DNA from: Prochlorococcus sp. AG-409-P03
GTDB taxonomy: Bacteria; Cyanobacteriota; Cyanobacteriia; PCC-6307; Cyanobiaceae
Direction: 5' to 3'
Assembly: GCA_003215295.1 (NCBI GenBank)
Contig: QCKN01000004.1
Location: forward strand, 1-64,000
Length of the DNA stretch: 64,000 nucleotides
Positions 37,892 through 45,832 of this stretch are shown here, piece after piece. The notes beneath the pieces are model-generated. The model saw nothing but the letters and a program-made list of their open reading frames with translations, did no database searches and was not told where the DNA came from. Both the position numbers and the translations under genes were made by a program. How positions within the stretch are numbered: the stretch's first letter is position 1; the number at the start of each line of letters is the position of its first letter.

Positions 37892-39652
37892 ATGGCCGCA
37901 TTTCGTTTAGATCTTATCGGCAGATACCTAAGGCCACATAGAAAAACTGTGTTCCTTGGGGCTCTAGCACTTGTATTGGTTAATGTTTTAAGCGTAGCCA
38001 TACCCATGGAAGTCAGAAAGGTTGTTGACAGCCTTAAAGAAGGCTTCTCCATGAATGACGTGCTTAGCCAGGCAGGTTGGATAGTTTTATTGGCAAGCAG
38101 TATGGGACTAGTTCGACTGATTTCAAGGCAACTAGTCTTCGGGGTAGGACGTCAAGTAGAAGTTGAACTACGCCAAAGGTTGTTTGATCACATGCTCACT
38201 CAGGATCCAGGCTGGGTGCAACAGATAGGGAGTGGAGAAGTCATAAGCAGGTCAACAAGTGACATTGAAAACATTAGAAGGTTGCTTGGATTCACAATTT
38301 TGAGTCTTACAAATACTTTGCTGGCCTACAGCTTCACTCTCCCAGCAATGCTTGCTATAGACCCATGGTTAACACTTGCGGCAATAACTCTTTATCCAGT
38401 AATGCTAGGAACTGTTGGACTATTTGGAGGAAGAATGGTTAAACAAAGAAAGCTTCAACAAAAGGCCTTATCAAGCTTAAGTGAATTAATACAAGAAGAT
38501 CTATCTGGCATAAGCGCCATAAAAATCTATGGTCAAGAGAGCTCGGAAAAGAATGCGTTCTCTGAAAGAAACCACAAATACAGAGACTCTGCAATCAACC
38601 TGGCCAGAACAGCAAGTACCTTATTCCCTTTGCTGCAGGGGATTTCCTCAATTTCATTATTACTTCTAATTGCTCTTGGTAGTAGCCAGTTAGAAAAGGG
38701 TTCTTTAACTATCGGTGGGCTAGTAGCTTTAATCCTATATGTTGAAAGACTAGTATTCCCAACTGCACTTCTAGGGTTTACTCTCAATACTTTTCAAGTA
38801 GGTCAAGTAAGTCTCGAGAGAGTAGAAGAATTGCTTCAGAGGCTTCCTAAAATCAGAAACTCTGAAAAACCTTTATCCCTTAGCAAGCCAATTAATGGAA
38901 GACTAGAAGCATTGGGACTGACAATTCGCTATGAAGATAGCAATAGAGATGTTATAAAAAACCTAAGCTTTGTTATTGAACCTGGAGAATTAGTCGCATT
39001 AGTAGGACCAATTGGGTGTGGGAAAACAACCCTAGCTCGAGCTCTAGGCAGAATGATAGTAGTGCCAAAAGGTCAGCTTTTTGTAGATGATCATGACGTA
39101 ACCAATCTGCGACTTGAAGACCTGCGCAGCAATATTGCTTTAGTGCCGCAAGAAGGATATTTATTTACTAGTAGCCTTGCCGACAATCTCCGCTACGGAA
39201 ATCCCCAGGCCTCTTTAGCCGAAGTCGAAGCTTCTGCCGTTCAATCACGGTTAATGGATGATGTACGTGGATTCCCTGATGGGTTTGATACCTTGGTTGG
39301 AGAAAGGGGGATAACACTCAGTGGTGGCCAGCGTCAAAGAACGGCACTAGGCAGGGCATTACTACTCAGCTCACCAGTAATTGTCCTTGATGATGCTCTT
39401 GCGAGCGTAGATAACAAAACAGCCTCATCGATTCTGAGCTCTATAAGAAAACAAAAGAAACGTACAACTTTAATGATTAGCCACCAACTATCTGCCGCAG
39501 CAGCCTGTGATCGCATCTTGGTAATGGAAGACGGCGAATTGGTACAGCAAGGTCACCACTCTGAGTTGATCAAAATAGAAGGTACCTATAAACGCCTATG
39601 GGAAAGGGAGAAGGCAGCCGAAAGCATAGATACTGTCTCCTCAAGTAGCTAA
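37892..39652 (+). CDS. ABC exporter, fused membrane and ATPase domains
   Basis: 586 residues. The N-terminal transmembrane domain (about 15-310) has five or six spans and an intracellular loop beginning GSGEVISRSTSDIENIRRLLGF. The nucleotide-binding domain has Walker A GPIGCGKTT (372-380), Q-loop LVPQEGYLF, signature LSGGQRQR, Walker B VIVLDDALASVD and the switch histidine in MISHQLSAAAACD. This is the homodimeric or heterodimeric multidrug/lipid exporter type (MdlB/MsbA-like); substrate unknown. No partner half-transporter lies nearby. Confidence 0.88.
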   Translation: MAAFRLDLIGRYLRPHRKTVFLGALALVLVNVLSVAIPMEVRKVVDSLKEGFSMNDVLSQAGWIVLLASSMGLVRLISRQLVFGVGRQVEVELRQRLFDHMLTQDPGWVQQIGSGEVISRSTSDIENIRRLLGFTILSLTNTLLAYSFTLPAMLAIDPWLTLAAITLYPVMLGTVGLFGGRMVKQRKLQQKALSSLSELIQEDLSGISAIKIYGQESSEKNAFSERNHKYRDSAINLARTASTLFPLLQGISSISLLLLIALGSSQLEKGSLTIGGLVALILYVERLVFPTALLGFTLNTFQVGQVSLERVEELLQRLPKIRNSEKPLSLSKPINGRLEALGLTIRYEDSNRDVIKNLSFVIEPGELVALVGPIGCGKTTLARALGRMIVVPKGQLFVDDHDVTNLRLEDLRSNIALVPQEGYLFTSSLADNLRYGNPQASLAEVEASAVQSRLMDDVRGFPDGFDTLVGERGITLSGGQRQRTALGRALLLSSPVIVLDDALASVDNKTASSILSSIRKQKKRTTLMISHQLSAAAACDRILVMEDGELVQQGHHSELIKIEGTYKRLWEREKAAESIDTVSSSS

Positions 39653-39747
39653 CAAATTAAGTGCTTAAACTGAAACGGTTATGAACAAATTCAAGACAAG
39701 TGATGATGTTTCCGCTAGGTCTAATAAATAGATAACCTCAAAAAAAC

Positions 39748-39999
39748 ATGAACCCCGGCACTTCTTACTCAGTGCGATGCGATCTCTCATTCGGGGATAT
39801 ATATTTTCAGGTCTTGGCCTGGATGGCTGTAATTTTCGTAAGTTTGGCGGCCGGACTAGCTCTAATGGGGTCATCTAGGCCGATTTTTGCTCTTGTTGGA
39901 GTTGGCTTGATCCTTGTACTAAGTCTTCCCTTCCTCTTATTCGCATTTGTAACAACATTACTGAATCATATTGAACTAAACCCCAAGGAGTCCACTTAG
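39748..39999 (+). CDS. two-span membrane protein, unknown
   Basis: 83 residues with two strong membrane spans ([23 protein letters not shown] and [23 protein letters not shown]), short loops, and polar ends ([14 protein letters not shown] and [11 protein letters not shown]). Likely a small cyanobacterial inner or thylakoid membrane protein; no motif known. ATG start. It is 24 bases upstream of msrA and on the same strand, so may be co-transcribed. Confidence 0.6.
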   Translation: MNPGTSYSVRCDLSFGDIYFQVLAWMAVIFVSLAAGLALMGSSRPIFALVGVGLILVLSLPFLLFAFVTTLLNHIELNPKEST

Positions 40000-40022
40000 T
40001 CTTGTGGAAGGTTAAGACATCA

Positions 40023-40742
40023 ATGTTCCAGTCCTGGCTAAAGATTATTTCTCCAAATGAGAGTCCTAGACTTTCCAACACCATGCAACATGTTGTTTTA
40101 GGCAGCCTATTAGGAGCCCCTCTAGAAGATACACATGAAGAAATTCTATTTGCATGTGGCTGCTTTTGGGGAGCAGAAAAAGGGTTCTGGAAATTACCAG
40201 GTGTTGTAACAACAGCCGTTGGCTATGCAGGTGGAACTACTGATTCGCCTTCCTACCAAGAAGTGTGTTCTGGAAGGACAGGTCATACGGAAGTCGTAAG
40301 AGTCGTATGGGATATATCGATCATCGATCTAAGCGACCTATTAAAAATGTTTTGGGAGTGCCATGACCCCACGCAAGGTAACCGGCAAGGAAACGATCGT
40401 GGGAGTCAATACAGATCTGCAATATATACAACAACTAGCCAACAACTTTCTCAAGCTCAAGCAAGTAGAGATAGCTATCAAGAAAGTCTTAGGAATAATG
40501 GGTTTAGTTCTATTACTACTGAAATCAAAACAAACCAACATTTTTATTATGCAGAAGAATACCATCAGCAATACTTAGCAAGGCCAGGCAGCAGGCCTTA
40601 TTGTTCAGCAATGCCAACACAAGTCCAATTGAATGAATTCCCAGGTTCTAACTACAAACTAAGCCAAGAAGTTTGGAGCAACTTCGACTGGAAAATTAAA
40701 CATTGTGTTCTTAGATCCAATAACAATCCAATTGCATCATAA
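40023..40742 (+). CDS. msrA: peptide methionine sulfoxide reductase A
   Basis: 239 residues. It reduces methionine-S-sulfoxide in proteins with thioredoxin. The catalytic motif [11 protein letters not shown] contains C47. The rest of the MsrA fold follows ([31 protein letters not shown], then YRSAIY and EEYHQQYL). C-terminal cysteines are present for resolution. The ATG at 40023 is used; a TTG seven codons upstream also opens the frame. It sits in a run with small membrane proteins. Confidence 0.94.
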   Translation: MFQSWLKIISPNESPRLSNTMQHVVLGSLLGAPLEDTHEEILFACGCFWGAEKGFWKLPGVVTTAVGYAGGTTDSPSYQEVCSGRTGHTEVVRVVWDISIIDLSDLLKMFWECHDPTQGNRQGNDRGSQYRSAIYTTTSQQLSQAQASRDSYQESLRNNGFSSITTEIKTNQHFYYAEEYHQQYLARPGSRPYCSAMPTQVQLNEFPGSNYKLSQEVWSNFDWKIKHCVLRSNNNPIAS

Positions 40743-40793
40743 TCAGTTAACCATTCGGTTCAATTAATCTAAATCCACTCACACAAACTAATA

Positions 40794-40958
40794 ATGCAAG
40801 ATCCCCTTCCAGACAACACAGTCATTTTGATTATTTTGTCAACACTAATTCTGGTCTTCAGCCTAATCTTCATGTTTAGGCCCCAACAAAGTGAGCTTAA
40901 CCCATCAATCGAATGGAAAGAACCTCTTTCTACAAGTTCAAGTGCATTAGAAATCTAG
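40794..40958 (+). CDS. 54-residue single-pass membrane protein
   Basis: A short frame from ATG at 40794 to TAG. Residues 8-28 (NTVILIILSTLILVFSLIF) form one membrane span, followed by a polar tail with SELNPSIEWKEPLSTSSSALEI. Composition is that of a genuine tail- or signal-anchored micro-protein. It is in the same orientation as msrA and the next gene, about 50 bases after msrA. No identity recognised; no clear ribosome-binding site. Confidence 0.45.
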   Translation: MQDPLPDNTVILIILSTLILVFSLIFMFRPQQSELNPSIEWKEPLSTSSSALEI

Positions 40959-41017
40959 TAAGTCTAGTTTGGATCTAACAACATCAAAAATATAAAGAAA
41001 ACACTTCCTTAAGGTTC

Positions 41018-41350
41018 ATGAAAAACAGTTTGTCAAAAGATCTACAAGTCAAGGTCCTGAAACCACTACCAAAGCAACTAATTAGTTTCTATGGTTTTAT
41101 CGCAGTGTTAATAGTTTTAATTCCAGAATGGATAGCTGATTTTACCCTTAATGTTTCAGACCTAGCCTCAGAAGACACAGAGATATTTAATGATCTTGGC
41201 TGGAAGCAAAATCCAGAACTCCTTTTAGCTCCAATGAATTTTCGCGAACTTAGAGAACTGGCTTTGACCTTAAAAATCCATGGCTATTCAAATGAAACAA
41301 AAAAATCACTAACAGTTAGACTTCTAAAACATTTCCAGCAAAAGTTCTAA
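41018..41350 (+). CDS. membrane-anchored protein with SAP/Rho-N-like C-terminus
   Basis: 110 residues. A single hydrophobic span (LISFYGFIAVLIVLIPEWIADF, about 21-42) is followed by an acidic linker and a C-terminal helix-turn-helix-like segment, MNFRELRELALTLKIHGYSNETKKSLTVRLLKHF. This spacing of leucines resembles SAP and Rho-N nucleic-acid-binding motifs (MTVKELRELAKERGI...K..LI). A membrane-tethered DNA- or RNA-binding protein is therefore possible (inference). ATG start; tRNA-Pro lies 55 bases downstream on the same strand. Confidence 0.6.
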   Translation: MKNSLSKDLQVKVLKPLPKQLISFYGFIAVLIVLIPEWIADFTLNVSDLASEDTEIFNDLGWKQNPELLLAPMNFRELRELALTLKIHGYSNETKKSLTVRLLKHFQQKF

Positions 41351-41404
41351 TAATTTCCAGTCAAAGTGTGCGACATGTCAAGTCCTTGTGGTAGCTTGAT
41401 TTTG

Positions 41405-41478
41405 CGGGGCGTAGCGCAGCTTGGTAGCGCACCACTTTGGGGTAGTGGGGGTCGTGGGTTCAAATCCCGCCGCTCCGA
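41405..41478 (+). tRNA. tRNA-Pro (anticodon GGG)
   Basis: A complete cloverleaf: acceptor CGGGGCG with CGCTCCG (one G-T pair), D-loop AGCTTGGTAGC, anticodon stem CCACT/AGTGG around loop TTGGGGT (anticodon GGG), T-loop GTTCAAAT. The discriminator base is A at 41478, and CCA is not encoded. First of the two tRNAs bounding the 41.4-45.9 kb region. Confidence 0.95.
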
Positions 41479-41603
41479 TTTAAAACTAAAATTTATGTTC
41501 CCAGAAGATAGTGTGACTGAGGGGGCATAAATATTTATCAGCGATTCTTTACTCTAAGAAATGTTCAACAAAAAACGTTTTCACCGAAGCAATAAACTTT
41601 TCT

Positions 41604-42377
41604 CTATAACAAGCTTCTGAAAATCAAAGAAATGCCCATCGTGAAAGAAAGTATCTCAAAAGCCCGTTTCACTTTTCTACTACCTTTCAGTAATGAAAGT
41701 TGTGCGCCTACATAACCGCCAATTAACGATCCGAGAGTTAAGCCAGGTATCCAGTTCCATTGAACTTCCGCATTTAAACCCAAAACAATTGCACCTGTAC
41801 TATTCCAAAAAAGTCCAACCAAAATGAGGGTATAAGCAACTGCTGTTATGTAAGAAAGTCCAAACCATCTAACAAGCCAGATTGTCACGAAAAGTCCTGA
41901 TCCTGACGAAAAGGATCCATTAAGAAAGCCAATAAGAAAAAGTACCAGACCTCCCAACAAATGATGGTGAAGGTTATTTCTTTCATCAATCATCGAAGTC
42001 CCTAAGTGTGGTCGCTTAGACGAATAAAGTCCCAACCATATAGTGAGAGCACCAAGTACAAAAGTTCCTATATCCCCTGGAATAAATAGAGCCATCTTTG
42101 CGCCCAACCAAACACCAGGTAGACCAAACACAAGAATCACAGCACTTATTAGCGGCTTAAGTTTTCCATTTTGCAAATGTCTAAGTCCTGCACCAGCCCC
42201 AAGAGCAACGCTTGCGAATTTATGAGTGGCCAAGGCAATAGGAAATGGCAAGCCAAGCAAAATCAATGCGGGTAGCTGGATAAGGCCAGCTCCGCCACCT
42301 GCAAACGCAGAAAACAAATTTGCCACAAAAGCTATTGAAGCTAAAAAGAGCTGACTCAAAAGTGTCTCAATATCCAT
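41604..42377 (-). CDS. TauE/SafE-family permease
   Basis: About 257 residues, eight predicted spans with two repeats and the family start ANLFSAFAGGGAGLIQLPALILLGLPFPIALATHKFASVALG. This matches the TauE/SafE sulfite/sulfonate exporter-like family, whose substrates are various organic acids and sulfur compounds; the substrate here is unknown. ATG at 42377 gives MDIETLLSQLFLA; a TTG eight codons upstream also opens the frame. Convergent with the tRNA-Pro side. Confidence 0.85.
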   Translation of the reverse strand: MDIETLLSQLFLASIAFVANLFSAFAGGGAGLIQLPALILLGLPFPIALATHKFASVALGAGAGLRHLQNGKLKPLISAVILVFGLPGVWLGAKMALFIPGDIGTFVLGALTIWLGLYSSKRPHLGTSMIDERNNLHHHLLGGLVLFLIGFLNGSFSSGSGLFVTIWLVRWFGLSYITAVAYTLILVGLFWNSTGAIVLGLNAEVQWNWIPGLTLGSLIGGYVGAQLSLLKGSRKVKRAFEILSFTMGISLIFRSLL

Positions 42378-42580
42378 ATACCTATAAATAGAAAGTTCCA
42401 AACCAGTTGATTTTGACTGTAAATATGTCGAGTAACAAATTCAGTTCATATTAAGAGTATGAAAAGGAATCTATAATTGAAAGCATTTCAAAATTGCCCC
42501 AATGTAGAGTTACATAAATAGTAGATATTACTTTTGGTAAATTTTAGAGGCATTTAACAATGCCTAGACAACTCCTATCC

Positions 42581-42614
42581 ATGGATTTAGAAAATCTACA
42601 AAATCTAAATCCAT
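42581..42614. repeat. 10-bp perfect inverted repeat
   Basis: ATGGATTTAG (42581-42590) and CTAAATCCAT (42605-42614) around a 14-base loop that itself contains the near-repeat AAAATCTA. No T-run follows on either strand. It lies 36 bases downstream (minus strand) of the 44-residue micro-ORF at 42650-42784 and may mark the end of its transcript. Confidence 0.5.
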
Positions 42615-42649
42615 AGAAAGAAAAATCTTAGCCGCTCAAAACATAAGAT

Positions 42650-42784
42650 TCAGCGCTTAACATCATGAGCGCAACCATCACCGCTGTAGTCATCACTATC
42701 GTAGTAACCGTTTCTAGTACCAAAGTAAAGGGTTATCAATACAAATGGGATAGAGCCCCAAACAAGTGCATTAGACAAGTCCAC
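42650..42784 (-). CDS. 44-residue membrane micro-protein with acidic tail
   Basis: The frame from GTG at 42784 to TGA gives one membrane span (VWGSIPFVLITLYFG, residues 8-22) and a polar, acidic tail NGYYDSDDYSGDGCAHDVKR. The tail composition is far from what random AT-rich DNA gives, so the frame is probably real. TTG at 42778 is an alternative start; an in-frame TGA lies upstream at about 42805. Another frame on the plus strand (42664-42816) covers the same DNA but is less protein-like. No family recognised. Confidence 0.5.
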   Translation of the reverse strand: MDLSNALVWGSIPFVLITLYFGTRNGYYDSDDYSGDGCAHDVKR

Positions 42785-43121
42785 AAGAAAAGACTGCAGG
42801 AATCAAGTAATGGTTAAATCATAGCGGAAGCATTACTGCATGACATAAAGAAATAACATCTACTACAGCTCTAGTAACATACTTATTGTTATTAATTGAT
42901 AATGGACAACAGCCTAACCTTGCCGTAAGAATCTCTCAAGCCCAATTAAAATTAAACCCATAATATGATCTTCAAACCTATGATATTGTTTTTTTACAAG
43001 ATAGATTCTCAACTACAATCCGAACCACCTAATCCAAAGTATAGTTGATTCTCCTTTAGGACATTTATAAAATAATTAAAGCAACCAATTACTAAAAAGT
43101 ATAGAAACAAATAAATAGTAC
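42785..43121. other. 337-base spacer without a supported gene
   Basis: AT-rich. A plus-strand frame at about 42841-42960 encodes a protein-like stretch (NGQQPNLAVRISQAQLKLNP) but has no good start, so a decayed gene is possible. No tRNA, terminator or repeat is convincing. Confidence 0.35.
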
Positions 43122-43448
43122 TTATCTGTTTCTATAACCAGGCTCAAGTTGTCTTCGTGCGGCTTCTGTTCGCAAGACAATTTGCCTTCCAGTACTCATA
43201 ATGCTGTATCTAAGAGCCTTGCCAGATTTAAACATCGCCTCGCCAATAGCCTTCGTTCTTGCAACTTCAATTTGATATGCACGATCTACAGCCTTCTCGG
43301 CATCTACATTTGCGAGCTTTGCTTTTAAAGCCAACCTCTCAGTCTTTGACTTAGGTAATACGATCGGATCACTTTCTGGCTCCGCCCAACTCCAAAGCCA
43401 TCTGGCCTTGGGCTTTGTAATCGCTGAAGATTTGTTTTGCATGTCCAT
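43122..43448 (-). CDS. basic helical protein of unknown function, 108 residues
   Basis: Not recognised. It begins with a polar segment and WLWSWAEPESDPIVL, then a long, probably continuous helix rich in K, A, E and R (SKTERLALKAKLANVDAEKAVDRAYQIEVARTKAIGEAM), ending with RTEAARRQLEPGYRNR. The ATG at 43448 has a GTAGGA element 5 bases before it. It is the third gene of a packed minus-strand operon behind 56- and 28-codon ORFs (gap 6 bases). A coiled-coil or nucleic-acid binding role is only a guess. Confidence 0.6.
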   Translation of the reverse strand: MDMQNKSSAITKPKARWLWSWAEPESDPIVLPKSKTERLALKAKLANVDAEKAVDRAYQIEVARTKAIGEAMFKSGKALRYSIMSTGRQIVLRTEAARRQLEPGYRNR

Positions 43449-43454
43449 AGTTTC

Positions 43455-43625
43455 CTACCTAGATAACAATGCTGCAAGAGTTAACTGACCTCTCTGAAGG
43501 TTGGATGCCCAACTCCGAGTTTCAGGCAAACTTCCTTCAAGCGATCTCTTGAAGTAGCCACCTAACTCTGCAACATCTTGAAATGGTGGAGATGTTTTTA
43601 GGGGTGTCTTTAGATTGATGATCAA
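43455..43625 (-). CDS. 56-residue micro-protein, unknown
   Basis: TTG-to-TAG frame. The start overlaps the stop of the upstream 28-codon ORF in a TTGA, and the stop lies 6 bases before the next ATG, which is strong positional support. The sequence is soluble with a central DVAELGGYFKRSLEGSLPETRSWASNLQRG stretch and an end LTLAALLSR. No family recognised. It depends on translational coupling because no separate ribosome-binding site is seen. Confidence 0.5.
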   Translation of the reverse strand: MIINLKTPLKTSPPFQDVAELGGYFKRSLEGSLPETRSWASNLQRGQLTLAALLSR

Positions 43626-43708
43626 GCGGCAGGTGCGCTAAATAAGGCAAACAGGTAAAGGGAAAGGTTTGCCGCAATGGCAAGGCCCACTGAAATGAGC
43701 TTTTTCAT
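43622..43708 (-). CDS. 28-residue hydrophobic micro-protein
   Basis: ATG-to-TGA frame of 28 codons; a single predicted membrane span: MKKLISVGLA, then AANLSLYLFALFS, ending APAA. Two lysines at the N-terminus and an Ala-Pro end would also fit a signal-peptide-like stub. It is the first gene of the minus-strand run and its stop overlaps the following start (TTGA). Size resembles photosystem and cytochrome b6f small subunits, but no match is recognised. Confidence 0.5.
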   Translation of the reverse strand: MKKLISVGLAIAANLSLYLFALFSAPAA

Positions 43709-43862
43709 GAATCAAAGAAATATGAACCTACTCAATGCAGCCAGCAAACCGGTCAAATAGCGAGCGAGTGTTAGGCGTCCCTCACAAAAACATGCAATTT
43801 AAAGCAACTAGATCAAAGAATGTGTAATGCAGTATTAAACATAAAATATAAACTTTCTAGCC

Positions 43863-43906
43863 AAGTCTAGACTAGATCTCTTTCTGGAAAGATGCAGTCT
43901 AGACTT
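43863..43906. other. strong intergenic stem-loop
   Basis: AAGTCTAGACT (43863-43873) pairs perfectly with AGTCTAGACTT (43896-43906), 11 bp; the loop can add further pairs (ATC with GAT, TTT with AAA). The 10-base core AGTCTAGACT is itself palindromic and so occurs twice, which also allows cruciform-like forms. It lies 75 bases downstream of the gene at 43982-44314 (minus strand); no T-run. Confidence 0.55.
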
Positions 43907-43981
43907 ATATTAAGAGATCCATAGATAACATGTCCTAACTCTGGCAAAGATACCTATAAAGTGATCAGGAAAACAAAGCTA

Positions 43982-44314
43982 TTAGTCCATTGACATATAA
44001 ACAAAGCCTGACCTGCATCTCCTCAAAGCTTCTTTAACCCTACCTAATAACAAAAGAGAGGGTTTCGGCTCTTTCGATAGATCACGAGGAACAACTAGAT
44101 TACCATTTTTATCTAAGCGAATACGTGCTCCAAACCAAGTTCCATAGCCAATTTTCGAAGCTCTACAGAGAATCTCATCAGACGATGCATCAAATTTACG
44201 CTCAATAATCCAATCTTCTATTTTGTCTAACTTGGTGAAATCATTGAGTCCTGCCCTAGCCGAATATATTAGTATCAATAAAGGTGATAATATCAATAAA
44301 ATGATCTTAGTCAT
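43982..44314 (-). CDS. small exported protein, unknown
   Basis: 110 residues with a signal peptide at 1-21 (MTKIILLILSPLLILIYSARA). The mature part has two cysteines (in EILCRASKIG and LRRCRSGFVY) that could pair, and the segment GYGTWFGARIRLDKNGNLVVPRDLSKEPKPS. No motif known; the style is that of small periplasmic cyanobacterial proteins. ATG start. A strong hairpin follows 75 bases downstream. Confidence 0.6.
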   Translation of the reverse strand: MTKIILLILSPLLILIYSARAGLNDFTKLDKIEDWIIERKFDASSDEILCRASKIGYGTWFGARIRLDKNGNLVVPRDLSKEPKPSLLLLGRVKEALRRCRSGFVYMSMD

Positions 44315-44403
44315 TAATAACGAGCCTCACTAGTAATCACACAGCAGAGTCTACCTAAGTAAAGAATGAATGCTTTCTAGGGGTTTTATCTTCCATCTCC
44401 ATC

Positions 44404-44541
44404 TTAATCATCATCTCTGCTTCGAATAAATTTCAAAATTGTCAAGCCAATGCCTAGTACAATAATCAAGCATGCATTAACAATTAAGTATGTCAACTGT
44501 GACTCAGTAAGTTCAACACCAGCAACTAGTGAATTAAACAT
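44404..44541 (-). CDS. 45-residue single-pass membrane micro-protein
   Basis: ATG-to-TAA frame. A short N-terminal segment (MFNSLVAGVELTESQ) precedes a span LTYLIVNACLIIVLGIGLTILKF, then RSRDDD as a charged cytosolic end. The hydrophobic core followed by a positive-then-acidic tail is typical of a real anchored micro-protein. No identity recognised. No clear ribosome-binding site. Same strand as its neighbours. Confidence 0.45.
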   Translation of the reverse strand: MFNSLVAGVELTESQLTYLIVNACLIIVLGIGLTILKFIRSRDDD

Positions 44542-44652
44542 CTGAGGAATTAAGATTAAACAAAGCTCGAAGCCCAGCATTTAGATATATAGAAACTTTT
44601 CATGAGTGAAGCTAAAGTTAATCTAACACCTCCTAAAAAACAGTTCAAAAAC

Positions 44653-44769
44653 TCATGAAAACAAATGCCATCCTAACTGGCCAAAAATCCATACTCCTAA
44701 AGCAACCTTAAAGCCAGTAGCCAAAAGCCCCCATCCAATAATTTGCTTCTTAGATAAACCAAAAAACAT
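44653..44769 (-). CDS. 38-residue membrane micro-protein
   Basis: ATG-to-TGA frame: MFFGLSKKQIIGWG, then one span LLATGFKVALGVWIFGQLGWHLF ending in S. The lysine pair before a span with several tryptophans and glycines resembles thylakoid small subunits, but no match is recognised. About 110 bases separate it from the 45-residue ORF downstream. Positional support is modest. Confidence 0.42.
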   Translation of the reverse strand: MFFGLSKKQIIGWGLLATGFKVALGVWIFGQLGWHLFS

Positions 44770-44866
44770 GTCTTAACCTTAAGATTACTAAAGAATATAA
44801 AATACTTTAAGAGACAACGACCTAACTAAAGTCAAGTCTTTAAGAACCCAACAAAAAATGTAAAGC

Positions 44867-45751
44867 TCATAATAAAGCCAGGCAAACACCCAAGAAAGCC
44901 AAGCAAGAAGCCAATATTCCACAAAAACTAACTCGATCACCTTCTCTATGCCCAAAAAATAGTGCCAGGATCGGAGCAGTAGTTAAAAGAGTGACGCCCA
45001 ATCCAACAGGCATAGTTTGAAAAACCACTTGCTGAAGCAAGATTGCAATGTTTGTCCCAACTAGCGTTGCAACAAACAGAGAGCTTCTGTTTAGTCCACT
45101 GCCATGCAGGCTCTGAAGAGTTTCACTCCCAGAAAGCCTCAGAGCTAAATACAGGGCTGAAAATCCACAAAGAAGGCGTATAGATGCTGTTTGGATTGGC
45201 ATTAAATCGCCAGTAAGCAGTACCAATCTTGAAAACAAAGCACCTATCACGCCACATAGCACTGCTGCAAAAGCAAGAATCAAACCATCCCTGTTCGATG
45301 TATCCAAAGGACTAGAAGAAGGGGTTTGAGCAGTCTCTGGTACCTGCCACGCGACTATCACAACAGATGTTGAAACAAGTAATCCGCCTAAGAAGATGTT
45401 GATTGATAGATTTTCTTTCAAGAACATTCTTCCTAATAAGGAAGCAATGATTGGAGCAGTGGCTTCGATTGTTAGCGTCCTACGTGTACCCAAAAGCCTT
45501 AAGGCGGCTAGATAAAAAGTGTCACCAAGGGCTATCCCAATAGCTCCACTTATAAAAAGAAAGGATGCTGCACCTAAATTAGAAGTCCAATTAATTGAAA
45601 AAAGAACTGGGAGGAAAATTAGTGTTGCGACTCCATTTTTGATCAGGTTGAGTCTGGCTGCGCCAATAAAGCCAGTTTGGGAACGCCATATTGAGCTAGC
45701 AAATGTCCACGCAAACGCTGCACATACTGCTGATATAACACCAATGGGCAT
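44867..45751 (-). CDS. DMT-superfamily (EamA) transporter
   Basis: 294 residues, ten spans in two EamA repeats, beginning MPIGVISAVCAAFAWTFASSIWRSQ. The first repeat shows ALGDTFYLAALRLLGTRRTLTIEATAPIIASLLG and the second LFVATLVGTNIAILLQQVVFQTMPVGLGVTLLTTAPILALFFGH. Not closely similar to the DMT gene at 23763. Substrate unknown. ATG start; tRNA-Lys lies about 80 bases upstream on the same strand. Confidence 0.82.
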   Translation of the reverse strand: MPIGVISAVCAAFAWTFASSIWRSQTGFIGAARLNLIKNGVATLIFLPVLFSINWTSNLGAASFLFISGAIGIALGDTFYLAALRLLGTRRTLTIEATAPIIASLLGRMFLKENLSINIFLGGLLVSTSVVIVAWQVPETAQTPSSSPLDTSNRDGLILAFAAVLCGVIGALFSRLVLLTGDLMPIQTASIRLLCGFSALYLALRLSGSETLQSLHGSGLNRSSLFVATLVGTNIAILLQQVVFQTMPVGLGVTLLTTAPILALFFGHREGDRVSFCGILASCLAFLGVCLALL

Positions 45752-45832
45752 AACCGCTCTTAAGAACCAATCCGAAAAAAAAGGAAAGTTAGTGCACTAC
45801 TCAGCTAGTCCTTTTCATGAAGAGAGTTGGAA

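Noticed and set aside
42664-42816. Plus-strand 50-codon frame MSATITAVV...
   Set aside because: Covers the same DNA as the minus-strand micro-ORF but has a weaker, less natural composition; kept only as an alternative.
42841-42960. Protein-like plus-strand stretch ending LKLNP
   Set aside because: No start codon in frame after the upstream stop except a late TTG; may be a gene remnant but cannot be supported.
43735-43827. 30-codon plus-strand frame starting MQPANRSNSERV
   Set aside because: No ribosome-binding site, antisense to the presumed promoter region of the micro-operon, no protein-like pattern.
44602-44658. 18-codon frame MSEAKVNLTPPKK...
   Set aside because: Looks like the N-terminus of a polar protein but stops after 18 codons; too short to call, no downstream continuation found.
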